A stretch of DNA of 6,282 bases from the NCBI GenBank assembly GCA_020048795.1, contig JAIFMA010000054.1:1-6282 (forward strand), written 5' to 3'. Positions 1 through 6,237 of the stretch are shown in pieces (within the stretch, counting starts at the first letter, position 1; each line of letters starts with the position of its first letter). This DNA comes from Rhodoferax sp. (GTDB taxonomy: Bacteria > Pseudomonadota > Gammaproteobacteria > Burkholderiales > Burkholderiaceae_C). Position numbers and translations under genes: made by a program. The notes under the pieces are model-generated. The model did not search any database. It was not told where the DNA came from and worked only from the letters and a program-made list of their open reading frames with translations.

Positions 1-60
1 CTTGTCTGCCTTCTTGCCTGCCCTCTTGCCTGCCCTCTTGCCTGCCTTGTTGCCTGCCTT
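1..60 (-). repeat. 12-bp tandem repeat encoding Gly-Arg-Gln-Glu units
   Basis: Five consecutive 12-bp units on the plus strand: CTTGTCTGCCTT, two exact copies of CTTGCCTGCCCT, CTTGCCTGCCTT and GTTGCCTGCCTT. They may continue past the left edge. Read on the minus strand in the Rpn frame, each unit encodes Gly-Arg-Gln-Glu, with Gln for Glu in the first. Because the unit is a multiple of three, gain or loss of copies changes protein length by four residues without shifting frame. The two exact copies suggest recent slippage or unequal recombination. Confidence 0.9.
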
Positions 61-130
61 TTAGCTCGCCCTGACGAACACCCTTCATGGTGGCATCCTC
101 AAACCAGCGTTCAATTGTTTGTTCCAGCAT
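1..130 (-). CDS. Possible intragenic RpnS-like antitoxin (internal in-frame start)
   Basis: Codon 245 of the Rpn-like gene is an ATG preceded by AAGGAG with a 6-nt spacer (137-142), a near-ideal ribosome site and far better than the one for the full-length protein. Translation from here gives a small protein beginning MLEQTIERWFEDATMKGVRQ, followed by the GRQE repeats and cut by the left edge; 43 codons are visible. It would contain only the C-terminal helical tail and no nuclease residues. In E. coli, rpn genes express such separately translated C-terminal fragments (RpnS), which bind and inhibit the full-length toxic nuclease (RpnL) through a helix with variable four-residue repeats. Start, Shine-Dalgarno and repeats are seen; the antitoxin role is inferred by analogy. 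A second in-frame ATG (codon 259) has a weaker GAGG-type site. Confidence 0.5.
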   Translation of the reverse strand, partial: MLEQTIERWFEDATMKGVRQGELKGRQQGRQEGRQEGRQEGRQ

Positions 131-862
131 GGTGCTCTCCTTCAATACATCATCAATTTCGTCAAGTTCTTGAATGTTAGCCTTTGGCACCTTGCGGCGC
201 AACAACAGCTTGAACCAAACCCCTATGGTCCGGCGCAGTGGCTCCATCTGTGGTGTATCAAGGACACCATCAAGCGCTCGCATGATGTCAAAGGTGTTTT
301 GAACAGTGCGGCTTTGCTCGACCGAAAACAGGGCTTCAGCCAGATTACGCACTTCTGTCAGCGGGTGCAGTTTAAGGCGTGCCTCATCAACCAAGTGGTA
401 CCGCAGTTTGGGGCGATAGAGCTCCAATCCTGGCAAACTCGCAGCAAAACAGTCAGCTACCTCTTGGGACGCCTTCCATGCAGGTGTGCCGTTGTACAGC
501 ACGATGGGCACAATGGGTGGCAACAGGCCGTCTTGAAGTTCACCCTCGCGAATCAGGTGCTGCGACAACAAGCCCATGTAAACCATCATGCGCAATGCCA
601 TCCACGGATCAGGCTCGCTTTGAAACTCCAGCAGCAAATAAACCCACACCCATTGCTGCCCGACTTTGAGCCGCCAGACCATGTCGTCATGACGTTGCAG
701 TTCTTTCTCGCTGACGTAGCTGGCGTTGACGCGGTTCAAGCTGGTGAAGTCAGCCTCTTTGAGCCATTCACCCGGCATGTAGCCCGTCAGCAGATCACGC
801 ACCATTTCGGGGTGCGAGAACAGCAACTTGTAGCCGGTGTCATGCGGGGTTTTGGAAGGCAT
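1..862 (-). CDS. Rpn/YhgA-like PD-(D/E)XK nuclease, 3' end cut by window edge
   Basis: Partial gene of 287 visible codons, starting MPSKTPHDTGYKLLFSHPEM and running off the left edge without a stop. The N-terminal HD...YKLLFSHPEMVRDLL pattern is typical of the Rpn/YhgA family (transposase_31, PD-(D/E)XK superfamily). The likely catalytic core is visible: D60 in RHDDMVWRLK, then E79 and Q81 in LLLEFQS, the family's E-x-Q version of the E-x-K motif. MALRMMVYM (88-96) and PIVPIVLYNG (116-125) are further family blocks. Rpn proteins are DNA endonucleases linked to RecA-independent recombination, and in E. coli to toxicity and phage defence. Residues ~232-287 form a charged, probably helical tail ending in Gly-Arg-Gln-Glu repeats. 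The start at 862 keeps the conserved N-terminus but has a poor ribosome site: AAGGGA ends 12-13 nt upstream. The gene lies 59 bp after the relaxase on the same strand and may be read through from the transfer operon. Family assignment is firm; the biological role is inferred. Confidence 0.92.
   Translation of the reverse strand, partial: MPSKTPHDTGYKLLFSHPEMVRDLLTGYMPGEWLKEADFTSLNRVNASYVSEKELQRHDDMVWRLKVGQQWVWVYLLLEFQSEPDPWMALRMMVYMGLLSQHLIREGELQDGLLPPIVPIVLYNGTPAWKASQEVADCFAASLPGLELYRPKLRYHLVDEARLKLHPLTEVRNLAEALFSVEQSRTVQNTFDIMRALDGVLDTPQMEPLRRTIGVWFKLLLRRKVPKANIQELDEIDDVLKESTMLEQTIERWFEDATMKGVRQGELKGRQQGRQEGRQEGRQEGRQ
137..142 (-). promoter_or_regulatory. Strong internal Shine-Dalgarno within the Rpn-like gene
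   Basis: AAGGAG on the minus strand, six bases before an in-frame ATG (128-130). It is a near-consensus ribosome site inside a coding region, and it defines the candidate small C-terminal product. Confidence 0.6.
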
Positions 863-921
863 AGGAAGTGATTATCCCTTGGTTGGATTGGATCGATTGG
901 TCGTAGTCCTGTGATCACCAC

Positions 922-3411
922 TCACAGCGCCATCTCGCACTCGCACGCCAGATCGGCAAGTTTTTCAGACGATTGCCAGGGACTGCTAGCCATGCTGTAA
1001 TCCAGTGCCACCTCCTTTTGCCGGGAGCGCGCTAATTTCTGTGCCAATTCTTCGGACAATTCGGTCGGTACAAACATCCGAAATTCTTTGCGGTGGCGGC
1101 TCGCTGCGACATAGGACCACTGTCGGTCAGTCATGGATTGCGACATCAAGACCAGTACGTTATCCAGCGTTTGCCCCTGTGCTTTGTGGACTGAGAGTGC
1201 ATAGCCATGGTCAAAATGCCGGTAATCATCCAAGTCAAATTGCACACCTTGCCCAGCATCCGACTCAATGGTCAGATGGATTTGTCCTTGCGCGCCGATG
1301 TGCCATGCCGTCAATGTCCCGGTTTGACCATTCTTGACTGCAAGGCTGCGGTTATTTCGTGTAAAGACAATTCTCTCTCCAATCGCAAATTGCTTTTCTC
1401 CGTTTTCTGTGTCGAGCGTGATCTCAGAGTGAAGCCTGTGCTGCAACTTCAATGATTCACGCGCCAATTTGTTGAGCATTCGCACTTCTGATCGGGTACC
1501 GGCCAACATCCCGGTTTCATGGGGTTGCTCCTGACTGCGAAGCGAGTTCCATTGCTTAACCATCTCTGCCCCAATATCTGCGGCAGGCACTGACTTCAAT
1601 TGCCCTTGTGCCGCCAGTTGATCAACCACGTCACCGCTGAGTCCTGCGATCAAATCATGAATCATCTGGCGATCCTGCGACTTCTCTTGCCGTCGAATAT
1701 CAGTCAGGCTGGCATGACCCAACTCACTAGACAGTTTGCGAAACATGCCACCGGCATCAATGGGCTGCAACTGCATGGAGTCACCCACCAGCACCGCCTT
1801 TGCACCCGCCTGGTGAATGCGATCGAGTAATCGTGCCATCTGTCGGGTGCCAACCATGCCGGCCTCATCCAGCACAATCACTTGTCGGCTTAACAACGAG
1901 CGCTTTCCTTCATCCAATTCTGCAAGAAGTGAATGCAAGGTTTGGCTGTGAATGCCACTGCCTTGTTCCAGCGAATCCGCCGCTTTGCCAGCCAATGCCG
2001 CACCGATGACAGTCAGACCAGATTGCTGCCAGGCTTGTGCTGCTGCACGCAACAAAAAGGATTTCCCGGTTCCTGCCAGACCCTCAACAATTTTGACCGC
2101 TCCCGCATCCTCTGTCATGCACTGCAGGGCGGCAAGTTGTTCGCTGCTCAATGTGGAGTAGTCAGCCAGTACCGTCAAACAAGATGCACAGTGTGATTTT
2201 TCAATTGACCTGGCTTGGGCATCCTTCAAAGTGCTGGATTCGAGCTCCAACATTTCAATGGTGGTGTAGCGCACCATGCTGCGCCTGGACCCATGATCAT
2301 GGTCCTGTAGCAAAACCAATCCGCGTGGACTCGAATCTGCCAGCAATTCCAGCAGACTTGATGCCATCACGCTTTCAATTTGCACAGCAGAAAATATACC
2401 CTGGGCTTCAATGGCGATGGCCGCTTCAAGCTGCATCAGGGTAAATGTTGATGCCGACTCCATCAGCTTGGCGACGATGGCATGAACGTCAATACCACTC
2501 GGTGCAGGCTCTGACACCGACAAATTCAAGCCTGGCTGCGATTGTTCATAAACCTGCCCAAACTCCAATCCCAACGCGCTAGCCCGTGCCTGCCAGTCTT
2601 GGTGCAAAGTATTGCGGTCTACCTCGGTTTTAGCTTTTCGCGTGGACAGTGCTGCCATGGCTGAAGCGGTGGCACCGGCATTGCCGGTTTTGTCCAGTTC
2701 TGCCTCGATCTGTTGCCTGCGGGTGGAAAAATGCGCACAGACTTTTTCATTGATGCCAGCCAGTTTGAAACACTTGCCATCACGCTCAATGGCATACCCC
2801 AATTCCTTGAGTTGATAGGCCAGTTGCGCCCGGTACACCGCGCCTGCCGCCATTTTCCAGCGCGAGTCAAAGTCAACAGCACCATATGTGCCATCGATCC
2901 TGGCACTGAGGTTGGCGACGACGCAATGGGTGTGCAGCTGGGGATCATGTTCACGACTACAGCCATGCTCAAAGGTTGCCGCCAAAATACCTTGCAGGTG
3001 GTTGCCGGGGTGACGGTCACGACTGGAAAAAGCTCTGCTTTGCAGATAATCCAAGGCTGCAGTGACTGCGCTTGCATGTGCATGCGCGACGCTAACACGA
3101 TGGGGTTCATCGGCAATGGCCCAAATTACACTGACTGATTTGGGGGCACTGAAGGTCAAATCCCAACCAACTTTATGCTCATCGCCCGCATTGGGTACCA
3201 AGGGCTCATGCGTATCGGGGTGATAACCCTCGAACAAGCCCTTGAGTTGACTGGAACGGACAGCACCTGACAGATCAAGAGTTTGAGCCAATTTGCCATG
3301 CCAATGACCCGGTGGTTCTTGCCCCTGCGAATAATAGTCATCTTTCGCCATCTGCTGGTAATACTCTGACACGCCCGAGTTCGCAGCGCCGATGGATTTG
3401 ACGCTCAACAT
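922..3411 (-). CDS. mobF: MOB-F (TrwC/TraI-type) conjugative relaxase-helicase
   Basis: 829-residue two-domain protein that nicks oriT, stays covalently bound to the 5' end and unwinds the transferred strand. The relaxase domain spans about residues 1-300. The catalytic tyrosines are Y17/Y18 and Y26/Y27, spaced like the two active tyrosines of TrwC. The metal-binding histidines are H149, H160 and H162 (HDPQLHTH). A poorly conserved linker (~300-420) follows. The RecD/TraA-like superfamily 1 helicase domain has Walker A GLAGTGKS (444-451), Walker B VIVLDEAG (511-518), GDSMQLQP (543-550), the IRRQ motif (572-575), GYALSVHKAQGQT (736-748) and YVAASRHR (767-774). It is shorter than R388 TrwC (966 aa) and much shorter than F TraI, and it lacks TraI's extra C-terminal domains. 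The start MLSVKSIG is the family norm. Its ATG overlaps the end of ardC by 7 bp (ATGTTGA), and GAGGA 9 nt upstream serves as ribosome site, so the two are translationally coupled. All catalytic motifs look intact. Confidence 0.96.
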   Translation of the reverse strand: MLSVKSIGAANSGVSEYYQQMAKDDYYSQGQEPPGHWHGKLAQTLDLSGAVRSSQLKGLFEGYHPDTHEPLVPNAGDEHKVGWDLTFSAPKSVSVIWAIADEPHRVSVAHAHASAVTAALDYLQSRAFSSRDRHPGNHLQGILAATFEHGCSREHDPQLHTHCVVANLSARIDGTYGAVDFDSRWKMAAGAVYRAQLAYQLKELGYAIERDGKCFKLAGINEKVCAHFSTRRQQIEAELDKTGNAGATASAMAALSTRKAKTEVDRNTLHQDWQARASALGLEFGQVYEQSQPGLNLSVSEPAPSGIDVHAIVAKLMESASTFTLMQLEAAIAIEAQGIFSAVQIESVMASSLLELLADSSPRGLVLLQDHDHGSRRSMVRYTTIEMLELESSTLKDAQARSIEKSHCASCLTVLADYSTLSSEQLAALQCMTEDAGAVKIVEGLAGTGKSFLLRAAAQAWQQSGLTVIGAALAGKAADSLEQGSGIHSQTLHSLLAELDEGKRSLLSRQVIVLDEAGMVGTRQMARLLDRIHQAGAKAVLVGDSMQLQPIDAGGMFRKLSSELGHASLTDIRRQEKSQDRQMIHDLIAGLSGDVVDQLAAQGQLKSVPAADIGAEMVKQWNSLRSQEQPHETGMLAGTRSEVRMLNKLARESLKLQHRLHSEITLDTENGEKQFAIGERIVFTRNNRSLAVKNGQTGTLTAWHIGAQGQIHLTIESDAGQGVQFDLDDYRHFDHGYALSVHKAQGQTLDNVLVLMSQSMTDRQWSYVAASRHRKEFRMFVPTELSEELAQKLARSRQKEVALDYSMASSPWQSSEKLADLACECEMAL

Positions 3412-4343
3412 TCAAGTTCGTCCTCATGCACTTTGGCTTTGGCTGGCTGCGGTACAGCCGGTGAAGGCGAAAGCGCAACGGTGGTGACGTTGGCTTTCTG
3501 ATGCTGAAATTCCAACACAAAGTCACAAATCTTTTCAGCGTCATGTGAGGCCCGAAAAATTTCATTGTGGTCTTTGCGCAAGACATCAATCCAGCCTTTG
3601 ACATAGGCGGCGTGTTGACCGATATCATGCGTGATACCCAGCCTGGCTGCCAAAAAGAAACTTCCAAGCTCTGCCCGCAGTTCCTCCTGCGCATAGGCTG
3701 GCGTGCCAAACAGACCAGACAAGTCGCGGTTCAGTCGATCAGGGTGACCCGACCAATGCCCCAACTCATGCAGTGCGGTGCCATAGAACCGCTGTCCGTT
3801 GATGAAGGCCACCCTGGGTGGAATGTGGATTTCATCGCGAGTCGGTGAATAAAATGCTCTGTCAGTTTGGTCCTGCAGGATCGTTACACCAGAATTTTGG
3901 AGGATTTTTTCAGCTTCAACTTCGGGCTCCCAGGTGGGTTTTGATGCCACCAGCTCTGGTGCGTGGTCCATCTGAGTCGCGTTGAAGACATGGGCATAAA
4001 ACACCCGTGGTGCGTCGAGTTTGACTTCGACGGTTTGCCCGGTTGCGTCCTTTTCTTCACGGGTCCATTGCCAATATTCAACCACGGAAGACTTTTCACC
4101 ACGGCGGACTTGCCAGCCAGCTTCCTGCGCCTGGCGATACGTGCACCAGCGAGGATCAGAATGTCCCTGGCACTGCAGCCACAATGAATTGGCTCCGTGG
4201 TACCGACGGCTGGTCAGCGCGTTATGCGGCACACTGGGTGGCAGCAGTTGAGGTGACCATGGTTTTATCCACGGTGCCGTGCCATTTTCTAGCTGCTCGA
4301 TGATTCGGTCCGTTAACTGCCTGCGGTAGTCACTGGGGTTCAT
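3405..4343 (-). CDS. ardC: ArdC-type antirestriction protein (ssDNA-binding plus zincin-like domain)
   Basis: 312-residue protein with the ArdC/DUF1738 layout. The N-terminal ssDNA-binding domain (about 1-130) begins DYRRQLTDRIIEQLENGTAPW, contains the NSLWLQ helix (52-57) and has WCTYRQAQEAGWQVRRGEKS (66-85), all family hallmarks. The C-terminal metallopeptidase-like domain has HELGH at 192-196 (HExxH; H192, E193, H196). The segment EELRAELGSFFLAARLG (220-236) probably supplies an acidic third ligand. A short variable tail ends at Cys312. ArdC of IncW plasmids protects incoming transferred DNA from type I restriction and widens the recipient range. Here the gene sits between the coupling protein and relaxase genes. 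It overlaps traD by 14 bp and mobF by 7 bp, implying synthesis together with the transfer machinery. The start is set by GGGAGG 5 nt upstream. Whether the peptidase centre is active cannot be told from sequence. Confidence 0.93.
   Translation of the reverse strand: MNPSDYRRQLTDRIIEQLENGTAPWIKPWSPQLLPPSVPHNALTSRRYHGANSLWLQCQGHSDPRWCTYRQAQEAGWQVRRGEKSSVVEYWQWTREEKDATGQTVEVKLDAPRVFYAHVFNATQMDHAPELVASKPTWEPEVEAEKILQNSGVTILQDQTDRAFYSPTRDEIHIPPRVAFINGQRFYGTALHELGHWSGHPDRLNRDLSGLFGTPAYAQEELRAELGSFFLAARLGITHDIGQHAAYVKGWIDVLRKDHNEIFRASHDAEKICDFVLEFQHQKANVTTVALSPSPAVPQPAKAKVHEDELEC
3421..3425 (-). promoter_or_regulatory. Ribosome binding site of the relaxase gene
   Basis: GAGGA on the minus strand inside the ardC 3' end, 9 bases before the relaxase ATG (3409-3411). 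Together with the ATGTTGA stop/start overlap it supports translational coupling. Confidence 0.6.
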
Positions 4344-6237
4344 GATTACCTCCCATGGGCGATGGGGTCAGGTCGATTTGGTCGTCGGCGGCTTTGCCCA
4401 AGTCAGTGCCGCTGCTTGCCATGTCAGACAATTCATAAGGGGTCAACGGTCGCAGTTTCAATCGAGGTGGTGGGGCCGTTTCAGCAGGCACGGGGGTGGC
4501 TGTCGTTTCAGTCGGACCGGGAGGTGCTGGTACAACATCGTTGCCTGGGCTGCTCAACCCTGGCTCGGGTCGGTCATTCAACCAATTGGCGGGCTTTGAG
4601 GGCTGGCGTATTTGGGGCAGATCGGTGAATGGCCAATCCACGATTGCAGCGTCACCAAAACCGATCAGCAACGCCCGGATGCCGTTGTCGAGGCGACCCA
4701 GGTCATCGTCGAGTTGAAATGGCTCCATCAGAAGCCGACGTTCGCGTTGAGGCGGTTGACGTTTGCCGTCAAAAAATGATGTGCGTTCAACGGTCTGCTC
4801 ACCCAGCATTTCTTCTGCAATGAAGGTGGCTGTTTCTCCCCCCTTGATCTTGGCAACCACCACGGTGCCCACCAACGACATCCAGGACGATGCAACGTCA
4901 TGCCCATAGATTTCCCGAACCTGAGAAATATCTTGCGCACCCAGAACGACGCGGATACCCTTGCTGCGACCGATCTCCAACAGCGGCGCGAAGTCTTTGA
5001 GCTCATGCAACTGTGGAAACTCATCGAGGAAGAACCAGATTTTTCGGGTTTTACTTTCGGTGAAGGCGGGTGAGTTGATTTGCTTGGAAAGCATCGAGAG
5101 GATCGCTTGCAAATAGCTTTTGGCCAAGTCTGCGTAATCTTCATTGCCTTGCAGCACGATTGTTTTTCGGGGGTGCTTGTCATCCAGCAGCCACTCTCTG
5201 AATGAGAACCGTCGTTCAACCGGGGTATTGCCCCAAGCTTGCGCCAGATTGCTGATCAAGCCAAGGCTGGCACTGAAATTGATCATGATGGAGTCCACCG
5301 TCTTGCCAGAAGATTCAGCAATACGCCTGGCTTGTGGAACGTGTTTGAGTAGCCAGCCGTTCACCTGCTCCATCGGCGCACAAGACAATTCCAGCAATGA
5401 ACGCCAACTCCATGTCAAGGGCTGCGTTTGCTGCAGCTCCATGATCATGGCGGTCAAAACCTGCCTGGCAGACTCGTGCCAAATCGCCTCTTTACCCTCT
5501 TTGATGAAGTGAGCGGCAAGTTCCCTGGCATGCTGGGCGTTGACACAATCACGGGCAATGTCCCAGGCAAACGAGCGTTCATCCCACGGGGCGATAAGGG
5601 TAATCTTGGGCAGCCAGCGGGTGAAATCACCTTTGTTGTCAAAGACGATCAACTTGTCACCCCTGTCGATGGCCTGCCTCATCAGTGACGAAATAATTTG
5701 CGTCTTGCCACTGCCCACCGAGCCAAACACCCAAAAGTGGGATGCCTCACGTTGCAGTGACAAATGCCATAGAAACCCGTGGTGCATTTTTACACCCTGA
5801 CCAGACTGCTTGCATTGCCTGGTGCTGACGTGCTTGAGTAGCCGTATTGCATCTGGTCCGGCCAGCAAACGTCTGCCTTTGACATGAACAACGGCTGGCT
5901 GATCTTTGCCGACAGCGTACGCCAGGGCGAGACACGCAACCGCACCAGCAACAGCAGCCAGATCAAACTTTGCGCTGACAACAAGCGGCCAATGCGAGGG
6001 CAACTGTCCCAAAAAGTTGGCATAAACATTCGCCGACTCCTGGGCAAGGTTGGGGTCAAATCCATTGGCTCGCAGCGCTGCCCAGCCTTTTAAATGCTCA
6101 AGATAATGCTCCATCTTGGCAGGATAGGGTATTTTAAATAATAAGAAAGATAATCCTGAAAAAACTGCAGATCCGAACATAATGCCAGCCGCGACACCGA
6201 CTGCAGGTTCACCAGGGAGAGTAGGTTCATTTTTCAT
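4330..6237 (-). CDS. traD: TraD/TrwB-type type IV secretion coupling protein
   Basis: 635-residue inner-membrane ATPase that recruits the relaxosome and drives transferred DNA into the type IV secretion channel. Two membrane segments are visible near the N-terminus (about 12-34 and 85-109) with a ~50-residue periplasmic loop between them. The cytoplasmic RecA-like motor follows. It has Walker A GSVGSGKT (172-179), the FDNKGDF block (199-205), Walker B WFFLDEFPQL (401-410; D405, E406) and the conserved LGAQD motif (432-436). FWVFGSVGSGKTQII and IWFFLDEFPQL are typical of the TrwB/TraD branch. Residues ~555-595 form a Pro/Thr/Ala-rich, probably disordered tail, longer than in TrwB (507 aa), which may contact partners. 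The chosen ATG has AAGGGAG 7 nt upstream. The same frame stays open to the right edge, so an upstream start cannot be formally excluded. The stop overlaps the ardC start by 14 bp. Confidence 0.94.
   Translation of the reverse strand: MKNEPTLPGEPAVGVAAGIMFGSAVFSGLSFLLFKIPYPAKMEHYLEHLKGWAALRANGFDPNLAQESANVYANFLGQLPSHWPLVVSAKFDLAAVAGAVACLALAYAVGKDQPAVVHVKGRRLLAGPDAIRLLKHVSTRQCKQSGQGVKMHHGFLWHLSLQREASHFWVFGSVGSGKTQIISSLMRQAIDRGDKLIVFDNKGDFTRWLPKITLIAPWDERSFAWDIARDCVNAQHARELAAHFIKEGKEAIWHESARQVLTAMIMELQQTQPLTWSWRSLLELSCAPMEQVNGWLLKHVPQARRIAESSGKTVDSIMINFSASLGLISNLAQAWGNTPVERRFSFREWLLDDKHPRKTIVLQGNEDYADLAKSYLQAILSMLSKQINSPAFTESKTRKIWFFLDEFPQLHELKDFAPLLEIGRSKGIRVVLGAQDISQVREIYGHDVASSWMSLVGTVVVAKIKGGETATFIAEEMLGEQTVERTSFFDGKRQPPQRERRLLMEPFQLDDDLGRLDNGIRALLIGFGDAAIVDWPFTDLPQIRQPSKPANWLNDRPEPGLSSPGNDVVPAPPGPTETTATPVPAETAPPPRLKLRPLTPYELSDMASSGTDLGKAADDQIDLTPSPMGGNHEPQ
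4348..4354 (-). promoter_or_regulatory. Ribosome binding site of ardC, inside the traD 3' end
   Basis: GGGAGGT on the minus strand, with core GGAGG five bases before the ardC ATG (4341-4343). It is the strongest Shine-Dalgarno of the three transfer genes and lies within the last codons of the coupling protein gene. ArdC may therefore be made by efficient re-initiation and perhaps in excess over its neighbours. Confidence 0.65.

Noticed and set aside
119..871. Plus-strand 250-codon open frame
   Set aside because: It lies antisense to the Rpn-like gene, has low-complexity Gln/His-rich content, no family resemblance and no good ribosome site. The minus-strand reading gives a clear conserved protein.
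871..899. Possible promoter for the Rpn-like gene (GATAAT at 871-876)
   Set aside because: The -10-like hexamer has no -35-like partner at 16-18 bp, and the transcript would start almost at the ATG. The support is too weak to call it a promoter.
863..921. Search for an oriT or nic site in the only intergenic gap
   Set aside because: The gap has only short TTGGAT direct repeats and a GTGATCAC palindrome, with no resemblance to known MOB-F nic regions. An oriT is more likely beyond the right edge.
909..927. Inverted repeat CTGTGA / TCACAG around the relaxase stop codon
   Set aside because: The 6-bp stem with a 7-nt loop is AT-containing and weak, and no U-run follows on the minus strand. It is not a convincing intrinsic terminator.
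2619..3116. Minus-strand 165-codon frame inside the relaxase gene
   Set aside because: It is an alternative frame over the conserved relaxase domain, whose catalytic histidine motif is intact in the main frame. No frameshift is implied.
3338..3709. Minus-strand 123-codon frame across the ardC/mobF junction
   Set aside because: It is a shadow frame over conserved ArdC sequence (EELRAELGSFFLAARLG), with no recognisable protein features of its own.
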